Shown: positions 1-8,147 of the stretch, piece after piece
How positions within the stretch are numbered: the stretch's first letter is position 1
Layout: the number at the start of each line of letters is the position of its first letter
Assembly: GCA_030832085.1 (NCBI GenBank)
Contig: JAURJU010000059.1
Span: forward strand, 1 to 64,000
Source: Chitinophagales bacterium
Lineage (GTDB): Bacteria; Bacteroidota; Bacteroidia; Chitinophagales; Chitinophagaceae
DNA: 64,000 nucleotides
Reading direction: 5' to 3'
Translations under genes and position numbers: made by a program
The notes under the pieces: model-generated
Databases searched by the model: none
What the model was told of the DNA's origin: nothing
The model's input: only the letters and a program-made list of their open reading frames with translations

Positions 1-492
1 GATTTAATTAATGATTTTAATGAGAGAAAATTAAGTAGGAGTAGTACAAAAAGTTTATCTGAATCAATTAATAAGTTACTTAAAGTTCGTTTAACTGAAT
101 TAGGTTGGATAGCAGAATCTCCTATTTTTAGAGAAGAGCCTTATGATTCCACAAACAATAGTGCATGGAGATTGGATTTTGCAAAAAATAATATTTCTAT
201 TGAAGTAGCGTTTAATCATGGGGAGGCAATTGCTCACAACATTATTAAACCTGTTTTAGCTAGTGAATTAAATCATGTTCAAAAGAATATTCAAACAAAA
301 TTAGGTGTAATCATAACTACTAATGAGGATATGAAACGAAAAGGTGGGTTTGATGGGGCAGTTGGAACTTTTGAAAAATTTATATCTTATTTTAAACCAT
401 ATAGTAATATAGTTACAACTCCAATTGTGTTAATTGGATTGAAAGAACCTAAAACTTTTGAGATAGTAAATAAGGAAGTAATTTACTATTGA
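1..492 (+). CDS. BglII-like type II restriction endonuclease, 5'-truncated by the window edge
   Basis: The reading frame is open from base 1 and ends with TGA at 490-492, so only about 163 C-terminal residues are visible. A D-F...I-E-V-A-F-N-H stretch (about residues 58-71 of the visible part) fits the acidic catalytic pattern of PD-(D/E)xK enzymes of the BglII/BstYI family. A later TTPIVLIGL strand resembles the V-P-L-V-L-I-G-I element of that family. The gene is followed on the opposite strand, after a single base, by a C5-cytosine DNA methyltransferase, which is the expected partner. Codons are strongly AT-rich, as in the rest of the 1-3.5 kb segment and unlike the genes beyond. The nuclease role is inferred from motifs and context; the recognition sequence cannot be read. 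The real start lies outside the window. Confidence 0.6.
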   Translation, partial: DLINDFNERKLSRSSTKSLSESINKLLKVRLTELGWIAESPIFREEPYDSTNNSAWRLDFAKNNISIEVAFNHGEAIAHNIIKPVLASELNHVQKNIQTKLGVIITTNEDMKRKGGFDGAVGTFEKFISYFKPYSNIVTTPIVLIGLKEPKTFEIVNKEVIYY

Positions 493-493
493 G

Positions 494-1864
494 TTACTTC
501 AAAAAACTAGTTAGTGATACCCCGATTTTCTCAATAATACCAACAACCAAAGCATTACCCATTAAAAATGCTCGTTTTGTATTATTTACTACCTCTAAAT
601 TAGTAAAGTTGTCTGGGAACATATTTAATCTTTCTAGTTCTACCGGAGTTAATCTTCTAAATTTTCCTTTTTGTTCTACCACATGTTTGAATCTTGATGG
701 AGATTTTCCACCTTCTGAAGTGATGATTGTTCTTGAAGGTAAATCTAATAAATCTGGGAAGTTCATTCCTCCTTCACTAAAAGTGTAAGTATGTCCTGAA
801 GCAGATATTCTTTCTTTTTTCTTAGCACCCTTTTCTATTTCCCATTTTTTTAAATCTTTAGAATCAATCCAAAATTCTTCTTCAACTTCTTTTGAATCTA
901 TTAGTATATCTGCTAATGTTGTTTCATAATTTACTTCTGATGGTTTTACATCAATTGTAATTACTTTTCTATTAGATGAAATTCCTGAATTATGAAAAAT
1001 TGATTTTCCTTTATCTGAACCATAATTTTTTGAAATAGATTCTAAATCACCTTTTATCTCAAATTCATCTTGTAATTCTTTTGAGTTACATGGAAATCCG
1101 TTACCCAATACTCCATCTGATTCAATCCAATCAATAGGATTTACTTTCTTTCTTTGTTTCTCAATTTCAGTACTATTTAAATAACCAACAATAAAAACTC
1201 GTCTTCTTCTTTGTGGTAAACCATATTCGGCTGCATTTAATACCCTCCATTCCACTGTGTAACCTAAATCATTTAATGAAGCTAACATAACAGCAAAATC
1301 TCTACCTCTTTTATTTACAGGACTCTTAATCAATCTATCAACATTCTCTAATATCAAAAATTTAGGTTTATTCTTACCTAAATCAGAAAGAATTCTTTCA
1401 ATTTGCCACCACAAAACACCTTTTTTCCCTAACAAACCTTTTGAAGTTCTTAATGAATTAGCCACTGAATAATCTTGACATGGAAATCCTCCTACTAAAA
1501 CATCACATTTTTCTTTTAACTCTTTTACTGATAATTCAGATATATCAGAATTGAAGTGACCTTCTTTCCCAAATCTATGTTCATAGACCATTGAGGCATG
1601 TTGAATTTTTGTAGATGGTTCCCATTGGTTACTATAAACAACTTTAAATTGAGTTTTATTATTCAATGATTTCTTATAACCACTTAATGAAGATTTACCT
1701 TTATAACCTTCCAACCCTAACCTAAATCCTCCAACTCCTGCAAAAAGTTCAATTATTTTTAATGTTTTGTTTTCCATACTTAATTTTTGATTACCACTTA
1801 TACCCACAACACGGTCAAATGTTTTAAAATTGTTTAATTTCTTCATTGGTAATGTGTCTCCCAC
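494..1864 (-). CDS. DNA (cytosine-5-)-methyltransferase of a type II R-M system
   Basis: This enzyme transfers a methyl group from SAM to C5 of cytosine and would protect host DNA from the convergent nuclease. Motif I is FAGVGGFRLGLE, motif IV GGFPCQDYS holds the catalytic Cys, motif VI is ENV, motif VIII is QRRRRVF, and motifs IX/X are RRLTPVELERLNMFPDNF and GNALV. The length (456 residues) suits a single-domain enzyme with a full target-recognition region. The start is uncertain: ATG at 1864 overlaps the upstream gene by 41 bases, ATG at 1846 is next, and ATG at 1777 would put motif I near the N-terminus, as is usual in the family. Sequence specificity cannot be told from the motifs. Confidence 0.93.
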   Translation of the reverse strand: MGDTLPMKKLNNFKTFDRVVGISGNQKLSMENKTLKIIELFAGVGGFRLGLEGYKGKSSLSGYKKSLNNKTQFKVVYSNQWEPSTKIQHASMVYEHRFGKEGHFNSDISELSVKELKEKCDVLVGGFPCQDYSVANSLRTSKGLLGKKGVLWWQIERILSDLGKNKPKFLILENVDRLIKSPVNKRGRDFAVMLASLNDLGYTVEWRVLNAAEYGLPQRRRRVFIVGYLNSTEIEKQRKKVNPIDWIESDGVLGNGFPCNSKELQDEFEIKGDLESISKNYGSDKGKSIFHNSGISSNRKVITIDVKPSEVNYETTLADILIDSKEVEEEFWIDSKDLKKWEIEKGAKKKERISASGHTYTFSEGGMNFPDLLDLPSRTIITSEGGKSPSRFKHVVEQKGKFRRLTPVELERLNMFPDNFTNLEVVNNTKRAFLMGNALVVGIIEKIGVSLTSFLK

Positions 1865-2327
1865 TTTTCCAAAATGATTTTGATATTCTATCAGAAAATA
1901 TTACACATTTCTCATAGTTTGAAGGAATTTCAGTATTGATAAGTTCTTTAATTTCTTCATAATTAAAAGTATTTGTAGTTAATTCGTTATTAACTAAATC
2001 TTTTATTTTTAGTGAAACACCCTTAATGAAATCTTGTTTAAAATCATTTAGAATTCTAAATAATACTGTAAGTTTTAACTTTAAATCTTCTTGTTCTTTT
2101 TTGTATCGTTTAACTCCAGTAATATCATTATTAATTATTGAATCATCCATTTTCTTTTCTAAATCTTTGTATTTCTCAGTAAGATTATCAATTGTACTTT
2201 GAACTGTCATTACTCTCACTTTAAGATTACTGATTGTAATTTTTTTCCCACTAATTTCTAGAGCCTTTTTTTTGAAGAAAAGGTAATATTGTTCCTGAGG
2301 TGTTTTAAATATATTAAATATGTTCAT
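1824..2327 (-). CDS. Hypothetical coiled-coil protein of the island
   Basis: I do not recognise this 167-residue protein. Its middle part (about residues 30-95) is rich in Lys, Glu, Asp and Leu with heptad-like spacing and probably forms a coiled coil. The C-terminal third contains a W-K-S-G-R-H segment. There is no signal peptide or membrane segment. It lies just upstream of the methyltransferase on the same strand and overlaps its longest form, so the two may be translated together. Such a protein next to an R-M pair could be an accessory or a phage-type cargo protein, but nothing in the sequence decides this. Base use is AT-rich like its neighbours. Confidence 0.6.
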   Translation of the reverse strand: MNIFNIFKTPQEQYYLFFKKKALEISGKKITISNLKVRVMTVQSTIDNLTEKYKDLEKKMDDSIINNDITGVKRYKKEQEDLKLKLTVLFRILNDFKQDFIKGVSLKIKDLVNNELTTNTFNYEEIKELINTEIPSNYEKCVIFSDRISKSFWKSGRHITNEEIKQF

Positions 2328-2358
2328 TTTATAGGTTACTTAAAATTCATAATTTATT

Positions 2359-2727
2359 CTACCATTTATAGCCACAACATGGACAACTATTTTTTGTTAT
2401 TAACTTTCCATTTCCTTCAGATTCCTTTGGAAGAATAAGTTTAGTTTCTGGGTTATATCTACTTAACCATCTCCTTACAGTTTCTTTACTTAAACCTGTG
2501 TCCCGAAGATAGTTCTCCCAACCCAACTTCACACCATTTGGGTCTAAGTCGTTCCTAACACCCTGTGATAGGAGTTTGGTTTTTGCAATGTGAAGTTCTT
2601 GTAGAATTTCAACAGAAATATTTTTCCAACTAACCACTAATTTTTTCATTTTAGTGACAGATTTCTTATAATCCCAATCTTTAGGAATTTTAGGAGATTT
2701 CATATCATATAAAACAATCTCATCCAT
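2359..2727 (-). CDS. Putative DNA-binding protein with a helix-turn-helix-like region and a C-terminal Cys motif
   Basis: This is a 122-residue protein I cannot assign to a named family. Residues about 37-90 contain a long helix (EILQELHIAKTKL), a W-E-N-Y-L-R segment and GLSKETVRRWLSRY, which looks like a helix-turn-helix recognition unit and recalls phage and plasmid proteins of the DUF3102 kind. The last residues, CPCCGYKW, form a knuckle that could bind metal, perhaps in a dimer because only one Cys cluster is present. It is encoded between the coiled-coil gene and a third unknown gene, all on the minus strand. A role as regulator or DNA-binding accessory of the island is an inference. Confidence 0.55.
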   Translation of the reverse strand: MDEIVLYDMKSPKIPKDWDYKKSVTKMKKLVVSWKNISVEILQELHIAKTKLLSQGVRNDLDPNGVKLGWENYLRDTGLSKETVRRWLSRYNPETKLILPKESEGNGKLITKNSCPCCGYKW

Positions 2728-2781
2728 AGTTCATAGGTTATAAATGGAAATTACTAAAATCTTTAGTAATAGCCTAATTTT

Positions 2782-3093
2782 TTAATTGTTTTTATTTTTG
2801 ATTAACTCATCTAATCTTTCCCAAATCTCCTCAATAACCTCAATTTCTCTTTCCGATATTGGGTGTTCTAATAAGGTTTTGACTTTGTGTTCAAACCTAA
2901 ATAATATTTTCTCTTTAGCCGTCTTTTTTGTTCCAATAAAGTTTTTAGAGAATTGCGAAAAGTGTAAAAAATGAAGTGGAAAAGCATTTACCAAACCATT
3001 GAACCACCAGTATGAAATCATCCCTTGTGGAGGACTAAAACAAAATACTCTCAATTGAGCTAGTGACTTACTTCTATTTTTGTTAACAGACAT
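2782..3093 (-). CDS. Hypothetical protein of the island
   Basis: This 103-residue protein is not recognised. The N-terminal half is aromatic (YWWFNGL, FPLHFLHFSQF) and basic. The C-terminal half is a charged helix (ISEREIEVIEEIWERLDELI), which could mediate dimerisation. It is the first gene of the minus-strand group that leads to the methyltransferase, and the stretch upstream of it (3094-3480) has several inverted repeats. The start at 3093 is the only Met that gives the full frame. It could be a short regulator, but there is no motif to support that. Confidence 0.45.
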   Translation of the reverse strand: MSVNKNRSKSLAQLRVFCFSPPQGMISYWWFNGLVNAFPLHFLHFSQFSKNFIGTKKTAKEKILFRFEHKVKTLLEHPISEREIEVIEEIWERLDELIKNKNN

Positions 3094-3122
3094 AGGTTTT
3101 GAAATTTTTTAGGTTAAAAATT

Positions 3123-3233
3123 CATCACCAGAAAAAATGAGAGAGAATTACATTTTATTTTGACCTGTAAGTCCTCATCGCTTTACCACCGTGGAGTTAG
3201 TTCTCTCGGTTGGTACCCGTTTGGGTTCTTGAT
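3123..3233 (-). ncRNA. Candidate structured leader RNA
   Basis: The complementary 7-mers GAGAGAA (3141-3147) and TTCTCTC (3201-3207) enclose two small hairpins: GAC/GTC at 3162-3173 and CCAC/GTGG at 3186-3194. A further ACCC/GGGT hairpin (3215-3226) follows. An imperfect outer pairing joins CATCACCA near 3123 to TGGTG near 3227. The block lies upstream of the minus-strand gene at 2782-3093 and would form its 5' leader. I match it to no known RNA family; it may simply be AT-rich sequence with chance pairing. Confidence 0.25.
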
Positions 3234-3489
3234 GATGGTGTGAAGATATATAGATTTTTAGATTCTAAATCCGAAAATCCAATTACAATGATTAAATAGA
3301 AGGTGGTACGATATATTTCGTACTAGAAATCCAATGGATTCTTGAATAAAAGACACTATACTCTTAACATCAGTTAATTCAGTGTGTTATTGTGATTGTA
3401 GTATGTGGTTAATTTGAGTATTTTCTCTGAAACTGAACCAAAACAGAGTAAAAAGTGTGGAACCACAGTGTAACGGAGGTATAGACATG
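3234..3489. other. AT-rich stretch without genes between the island genes and tRNA-Asp
   Basis: I see no open frame of useful length here. It contains three short inverted repeats: TTTAGA/TCTAAA near 3260, GTACGA/TCGTAC at 3306-3323, and AATCCA/TGGATT at 3328-3340. They could be binding sites of an island regulator or an integration protein. I found no second copy of the tRNA-Asp 3' end in it, so any partner attachment site must lie left of the window. Confidence 0.4.
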
Positions 3490-3493
3490 AAAA

Positions 3494-3516
3494 AACCCAT
3501 TGAAAATCAATGGGTT
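3494..3516 (-). terminator. Intrinsic terminator of tRNA-Asp
   Basis: A perfect 10-bp stem with a 3-base loop (arms 3494-3503 and 3507-3516) is followed, reading on the minus strand, by a run of T residues at 3490-3493. It lies 13 bases beyond the 3' end of the tRNA and should end its transcript. Confidence 0.75.
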
Positions 3517-3529
3517 ATGTTCTATTTTG

Positions 3530-3603
3530 CGGACCGGACGGGACTCGAACCCGCGACCTCCGCCGTGACAGGGCGGCATTCTAACCAACTGAACTACCGA
3601 TCC
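3530..3603 (-). tRNA. tRNA-Asp (anticodon GTC)
   Basis: Read on the minus strand, the gene has the acceptor stem GGATCGG/CCGGTCC, a D-loop with GTTCAGTTGGTTAGAA, the anticodon loop CTGTCAC giving GTC, and a T-loop GGTTCGAGTCC. The discriminator base is G and CCA is not encoded. The AT-rich island starts on its 3' side, which is the usual integration site of tyrosine-recombinase elements. A TATCTTTG promoter box lies 33 bases upstream. Confidence 0.96.
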
Positions 3604-3635
3604 TACTTTTGATGAAAAACATCAAATTCGGGTTG

Positions 3636-3643
3636 CAAAGATA
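3636..3643 (-). promoter_or_regulatory. -7 box (TATCTTTG) of tRNA-Asp
   Basis: This is an exact match to the Bacteroidetes -7 consensus TAnnTTTG on the minus strand, 32 bases before the tRNA-Asp 5' end. A TTG that could serve as the -33 element lies about 22 bases upstream. Confidence 0.6.
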
Positions 3644-3695
3644 ATGCTTTTGTGTTTTTTAAAGAACAATTTCTTGAATTTTTTATTCAACGCAG

Positions 3696-4271
3696 TTATT
3701 GTTCAATATCTAAACCATATGCATCCAGCAACCCAGTGATACCAGGCCATGCAAATTTGGCTTTTTTGAGTTTGTTCTTCTCAGGATCAATGGAATAGTT
3801 GAACGCGCTCCTGAAGTCAGCCTTTTCAAGCCTTGATCCATCAAAGATGGATCCCAACAGGTCGCAGCGTTCGAAAAATGCTCCAACAAGGTTGGTTTCA
3901 GTGAAGTCAACTTCATGCAAGGCAGAATTGCTGAACCTTGTGCTTTGCATGTTCAATTTGACAAAAGAACAGAGTTTTATTGAGCAGTTGTCAAATTGTA
4001 CTGTAAAAAGGAACTTGCTGCAATCTTCAAAGTGAAGCCCTATTATCTTGCATTCCTTGAAGGTTACGTTCCTAAAAGTTGTGTGTTTGAGTGATGTCAT
4101 GCTGAATTGGCAGCCGATAAACATTGAATCGGCAAAACTTGAACCGGAAAGGTCGCAAGAAGAAAAATCGCACTGGTCAAATTCACATTCCTCATGGTCG
4201 CTGGCCGGGTAGGTTGCTCCGGAAAAGGAGACTTTTTCAAGGTGTATGCCCTCGTGCATTGGTCTTTCCAT
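3696..4271 (-). CDS. Pentapeptide-repeat protein
   Basis: This 191-residue protein is built of A(D/N)LXX-type repeats (for example CDLSGSSFADSMF, and ETNLVGAFFERCDLLGSIF), which fold into a right-handed quadrilateral beta-helix. Its size and the ending KKAKFAWPGITGLL recall the Qnr/McbG-like group that mimics DNA, though many such proteins have no known role. The frame is open up to 4370, but the Met at 4271 is preferred because the RNase Z gene ends at 4279, seven bases upstream. It is the last gene of a STAS - RNase Z - pentapeptide unit on the minus strand. Protection of gyrase is only a possibility. Confidence 0.85.
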   Translation of the reverse strand: MERPMHEGIHLEKVSFSGATYPASDHEECEFDQCDFSSCDLSGSSFADSMFIGCQFSMTSLKHTTFRNVTFKECKIIGLHFEDCSKFLFTVQFDNCSIKLCSFVKLNMQSTRFSNSALHEVDFTETNLVGAFFERCDLLGSIFDGSRLEKADFRSAFNYSIDPEKNKLKKAKFAWPGITGLLDAYGLDIEQ

Positions 4272-4278
4272 GTTTCGA

Positions 4279-5088
4279 TCAGTTGATGAGATAGGTAATG
4301 CCTTCCTTTGATATTTTTGCACCAGGGAATGTTTTGCGGGCTTCCATTTCAAATGGTGACAGGTCTGCATATTTGCTGCTGAAATGGCCTAAAAGTAGCT
4401 TTTCTGCTCCTGCTTTCAGGGCAATGGTGGCCGCATCCGAACTGGTAGAATGAAACCGGGCCGCTGCCTTTTCGGCCTGATTATCAAGATAGGTAGCCTC
4501 ATGGTAAATCAGGTTGCACCCCTTGACGTACTCTAAAATAGATTCATCGTATTTGCTGTCTGCACAGAAAGCATATGATTTCGGTGGGATTGGAGCCCTA
4601 AGGGTTTCGCCCTCCTTTACCCGCGCAGGTTTCCCTTTGGTTTTGAAAAGAAAGCCCCAACAGGGAATCCTGTGCGAAACAGGAAAACATTCAACTGAAA
4701 TACCCGGCAGGTCCAGGAGGGTTGCTGCTCCTGTAATGGGGTGGAAGATGAATTCGAATCCAAAGCTGGAACTTGAAATCTTTAGCTGCAGGTCGATCAA
4801 CGTTTTCAATTCAGGAGTTGCATACAGGTGCAATGGGGCAATCCTGTTGGTCAAACTAAAGGTGTTCAGCAAGCCGGGGAGCCCATAGTAATGATCCCCA
4901 TGCAGATGAGAGATGAAAATATGGTTGATCTTGCTTTTTTTGATTTTGTAGCGCTCCATCTGGAGTTGTGTGGCCTCTCCGCAGTCAACCAGAAAAAGCT
5001 GGTCTTCCGATGTAACGACCTGGGCAGTTTGGTGCCTGTTGTGCATGGAAAGGGCTGAATTGTTTCCAAGGATGGTGACGGCCAGCAT
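4279..5088 (-). CDS. rnz: Ribonuclease Z (tRNA 3'-processing endonuclease)
   Basis: RNase Z removes the 3' trailer of pre-tRNAs in the cytoplasm, a needed step here because the tRNA genes in the window do not encode CCA. The protein has 269 residues, the size of the short bacterial form. The metallo-beta-lactamase signature is HLHGDH, preceded by FLVDCGEATQLQ and followed by FPVSHRIPCWGF, FCADS and LLGHFSSKY, all typical of the ElaC/RNase Z family. The frame could start at 5148, but the Met at 5088 begins the conserved strand MLAVTILGNNSA and does not overlap the STAS gene that ends at 5105. It is the middle gene of a three-gene unit. Confidence 0.95.
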   Translation of the reverse strand: MLAVTILGNNSALSMHNRHQTAQVVTSEDQLFLVDCGEATQLQMERYKIKKSKINHIFISHLHGDHYYGLPGLLNTFSLTNRIAPLHLYATPELKTLIDLQLKISSSSFGFEFIFHPITGAATLLDLPGISVECFPVSHRIPCWGFLFKTKGKPARVKEGETLRAPIPPKSYAFCADSKYDESILEYVKGCNLIYHEATYLDNQAEKAAARFHSTSSDAATIALKAGAEKLLLGHFSSKYADLSPFEMEARKTFPGAKISKEGITYLIN

Positions 5089-5104
5089 ATTCTGTTTCTT
5101 TGGA

Positions 5105-5479
5105 TTATTCTGCGCCCAGTTCTCGCTCGATTTCTTCCATCTGCACAATGTCCCAGGCTTCTGATGCAGTAGGGGTGTGGTTGATGGTGTCCAACAAGTC
5201 TTTCTCTTTTAATTTGTTTTTCACAGCTTCTGAAAGTCCACAGATGACAAAAGAAGTTCCTTTTGCGTAATTGTTTTCGTGCAACTGCAAAAAGACCTCT
5301 GCGATCTTGTCATCCATCGAATCTACCCCATTCAGGTTGATCACCAGGCTCTTATTTTCTTCTTCTTGTTTTTTCGCAACAAGTTCCAAGAATTCTTCTG
5401 CCATATTTGCAGTAAGATCTTTCTCTTCAATGGAAATGACATGAAATATTTCCTTGGTATCAATTTTGACCTTCATCAT
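5105..5479 (-). CDS. STAS-domain protein (anti-sigma factor antagonist-like)
   Basis: This 124-residue protein matches the STAS fold of SpoIIAA/RsbV antagonists: LVINLNGVDSMDDKIAEVF, then SFVICGLSEAVKNKL. The position usually holding the phosphorylated Ser lies in the DSMDD motif, so phospho-switching is possible. It is the first gene of the unit with rnz and is driven by a TATCTTTG box at 5515-5522, back to back with the clpC promoter. No anti-sigma kinase gene is nearby. Its partner is unknown, and the STAS domain could instead act in another signalling context. Confidence 0.8.
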   Translation of the reverse strand: MMKVKIDTKEIFHVISIEEKDLTANMAEEFLELVAKKQEEENKSLVINLNGVDSMDDKIAEVFLQLHENNYAKGTSFVICGLSEAVKNKLKEKDLLDTINHTPTASEAWDIVQMEEIERELGAE

Positions 5480-5514
5480 GGAATTCCTATCTGTTTTTTA
5501 GGTTTTGTTAATCG

Positions 5515-5522
5515 CAAAGATA
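5515..5522 (-). promoter_or_regulatory. -7 box (TATCTTTG) of the STAS-rnz unit
   Basis: This is an exact TAnnTTTG match on the minus strand, 35 bases before the STAS start at 5479. It sits beside the oppositely directed clpC promoter. Confidence 0.55.
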
Positions 5523-5527
5523 CCTGA

Positions 5528-5557
5528 TTTGTTTGTGGGAATTATTCATTATTATTG
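5528..5557 (+). promoter_or_regulatory. Probable clpC promoter
   Basis: TTTG at 5528-5531 is followed after 18 bases by TATTATTG at 5550-5557, one mismatch from the Bacteroidetes TTTG-N19-TAnnTTTG pattern. The clpC ATG is 26 bases downstream. Confidence 0.5.
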
Positions 5558-5583
5558 TAAAGACACGTAAAATCTAAGCTTCT

Positions 5584-8121
5584 ATGGACAATAATTTTTC
5601 AGCACAGGTTAAAGAAATCATCTCCTATAGCCGGGAAGAAGCCTTGCGGCTGGGGAATGATTTTATCGGAACGGAGCACTTGCTTTTGGGTGTCATTCGT
5701 GAAGGTGAAAACACTGCATTAAAGGTGCTTCAAAACCTCAACGTAGATCTCTATGAATTGAGGAAAGAAGTAGAGATGGCCGTAAAAGACAAGACGGGCA
5801 AAAACATACAAAACATCAACAGCCTGCCTTTGACGCGTCAAGCAGAAAAGGTGATTCGGGTAACTGTTCTGGAAGCCAAGGCACTGAAAAGCCCCATGGT
5901 TGAAACAGAACATCTCCTGCTTTCCATCCTCAAGAACAAGGAAAATATTGCAACACAAATCCTCAACCAGTTTGAGGTCGATTACGATTTGTTCCGAAAT
6001 GAGTTGGGTGCTGTCCGAAGCAATGATGTAAAAAGTGAATTTTCTGATGAACCTGAAGAGGAGTTTGATGATGAACGCAAGTCAGGCGCCCAAAAAGCCA
6101 GGCCTGCGCAGGCGGGTGGGAAAAGCAAAACCCCTGTTCTGGACAACTTTGGAAGGGACATCACGAAGCTGGCTGAATCAGGGTCATTGGATCCCATTGT
6201 TGGCCGTGAGGCAGAAATAGAGCGCGTTTCACAGATCCTTTCCCGCAGAAAAAAGAACAACCCCATACTGATTGGAGAGCCTGGTGTGGGCAAGACTGCC
6301 ATTGTGGAAGGGTTGGCACTGCGAATTGTTCAACGCAAGGTTTCCAGGGTATTGTTCGACAAGCGGGTAGTTTCTCTTGATCTTGCAGCCCTTGTCGCAG
6401 GAACCAAGTACAGGGGGCAGTTTGAGGAAAGGATGAAAGCCATCATGACAGAACTCGAAAAGAACCGCGATGTGATTCTTTTCATTGATGAAATACATAC
6501 CATTGTTGGAGCAGGTGGAGCAAGTGGGTCATTGGATGCCTCCAATATTTTCAAACCTGCACTGTCACGCGGTGAGTTGCAATGCATTGGTGCCTCGACC
6601 TTGGATGAGTACCGCATGCACATAGAAAAGGATGGGGCTCTGGACAGGCGTTTCCAAAAGGTACTGGTTGAGCCACCCTCTGTAGATGAAACCATTCAAA
6701 TCCTCAACAACATCAAATCAAGGTATGAGGATTTTCACAATGTGGATTATGCACAGGAAGCAATTGATGCATGTGTCAAGTTGAGCGACCGTTACATGAC
6801 AGACCGTCTTTTGCCGGACAAGGCGATTGATGTTTTGGATGAAGTGGGCGCAAGGGTTCACCTCAAAAACATCAATGTGCCAGAAGATATCATCGAACTT
6901 GAAAAGAAGATTGAGGACATCAAGCTTGAAAAAAACCGCGTTGTCAAAAGCCAACGTTTTGAAGAGGCTGCAAGCCTTCGCGATACAGAGAAAAAATTGC
7001 AAGAAGAACTCGAGGCAGCAAAAAACAATTGGGAAGAGGAATCCAAGCACAAGAGATTTCCAATCGGTGATGAAGACATTGCTGAAGTCGTAAGCATGAT
7101 GACCGGCATCCCCGTAAAGCGGATGGTTCAGGCCGAGACGGAAAAACTAAGGAACATGTCTATCGAGATGAAGGGCATGGTTGTTGGTCAGGACGATGCC
7201 ATCAGCAAAGTGGTGAAAGCAATTCAACGCAACCGTGTTGGATTGAAAGACCCCAAGAAGCCCATAGGGACCTTTATTTTCCTTGGGCCTACGGGTGTTG
7301 GTAAAACCGAACTTGCCAGGGCACTTTCAAGGCAAATGTTCGATTCTGAAGATTCACTGATCAGGATCGACATGAGTGAGTACATGGAAAAGTTTACCGT
7401 GAGCCGTTTGATAGGAGCGCCTCCCGGTTATGTAGGATATGAAGAAGGCGGTCAACTTACTGAAAGGGTAAGAAGAAAGCCATATTCAGTGATCTTGCTT
7501 GATGAAATAGAAAAGGCACACCCGGATATTTACAATATTCTTCTGCAGGTGTTGGATGATGGGCAATTGACGGATGGCCTGGGAAGAAAGGTGGACTTCA
7601 AGAATACACTGATCATCATGACTTCCAATATCGGCGTACGCCAGTTGAAGGATTTTGGGGAAGGGGTTGGCTTTGCAACAAGCGCACGCCAGGCCAATGC
7701 AGAGGAAGCCAACAAGGCAGTCATAGAAAAGGCCTTGAAGCGCACCTTCTCTCCTGAATTCTTGAACAGGGTGGATGATGTCATCATTTTCAACTCACTT
7801 GAGAAGGAGCATATTTTTGAGATCATCGATATTCTGATGAAAAGTGTCATGAAGCGGTTGACCAACCTTGGCTTCTCATTGGAGCTGAGCCCGGAGGCCA
7901 AGGACTTCATTGCTGACAAGGGATACGACCAACAATTTGGTGCAAGACCCTTGCACAGGGCCATCCAGAAATACTTGGAAGATCCGTTGGCTGAAGAGAT
8001 CCTGAGCTTGAACATCAAGTCAGGTGATGTGATGGTTGCAGACCTTGACAAGGAAAACCAGAAAATTTTCTTTACCATCAAGCCATTGCTTCCCGGAAAG
8101 AAAGAAAAATCAAAGGCATGA
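5584..8121 (+). CDS. clpC: ClpC-type AAA+ unfoldase of the Clp protease
   Basis: This Hsp100 unfoldase feeds proteins to ClpP in stress and regulatory proteolysis. The 845-residue length is that of ClpC. In order it shows two Clp-N repeats (about 1-140), the D1 AAA+ module with Walker A GEPGVGKTA and Walker B VILFIDEIHT, a UVR-like linker rich in Glu and Lys (about 430-470), the D2 module with GPTGVGKTE and LLDEIEKAHPDIYN, and the D2-small domain with FGARPLHRAI. The C-terminal tail is charged. A perfect hairpin terminator begins 26 bases after the stop. No mcsA/mcsB or ctsR gene is next to it, as expected outside Firmicutes. Confidence 0.97.
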   Translation: MDNNFSAQVKEIISYSREEALRLGNDFIGTEHLLLGVIREGENTALKVLQNLNVDLYELRKEVEMAVKDKTGKNIQNINSLPLTRQAEKVIRVTVLEAKALKSPMVETEHLLLSILKNKENIATQILNQFEVDYDLFRNELGAVRSNDVKSEFSDEPEEEFDDERKSGAQKARPAQAGGKSKTPVLDNFGRDITKLAESGSLDPIVGREAEIERVSQILSRRKKNNPILIGEPGVGKTAIVEGLALRIVQRKVSRVLFDKRVVSLDLAALVAGTKYRGQFEERMKAIMTELEKNRDVILFIDEIHTIVGAGGASGSLDASNIFKPALSRGELQCIGASTLDEYRMHIEKDGALDRRFQKVLVEPPSVDETIQILNNIKSRYEDFHNVDYAQEAIDACVKLSDRYMTDRLLPDKAIDVLDEVGARVHLKNINVPEDIIELEKKIEDIKLEKNRVVKSQRFEEAASLRDTEKKLQEELEAAKNNWEEESKHKRFPIGDEDIAEVVSMMTGIPVKRMVQAETEKLRNMSIEMKGMVVGQDDAISKVVKAIQRNRVGLKDPKKPIGTFIFLGPTGVGKTELARALSRQMFDSEDSLIRIDMSEYMEKFTVSRLIGAPPGYVGYEEGGQLTERVRRKPYSVILLDEIEKAHPDIYNILLQVLDDGQLTDGLGRKVDFKNTLIIMTSNIGVRQLKDFGEGVGFATSARQANAEEANKAVIEKALKRTFSPEFLNRVDDVIIFNSLEKEHIFEIIDILMKSVMKRLTNLGFSLELSPEAKDFIADKGYDQQFGARPLHRAIQKYLEDPLAEEILSLNIKSGDVMVADLDKENQKIFFTIKPLLPGKKEKSKA

Positions 8122-8147
8122 TGATGTCATTTAGAGATTAACTTTGT

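Noticed and set aside
489-788. A 99-codon open frame on the plus strand after the nuclease gene
   Set aside because: It lies wholly inside the methyltransferase gene on the other strand, whose motifs IX and X it covers.
1-3490. A visible second attachment site or integrase for the island
   Set aside because: No copy of the tRNA-Asp 3' end and no recombinase motif was found in this part; if present, they are left of the window.
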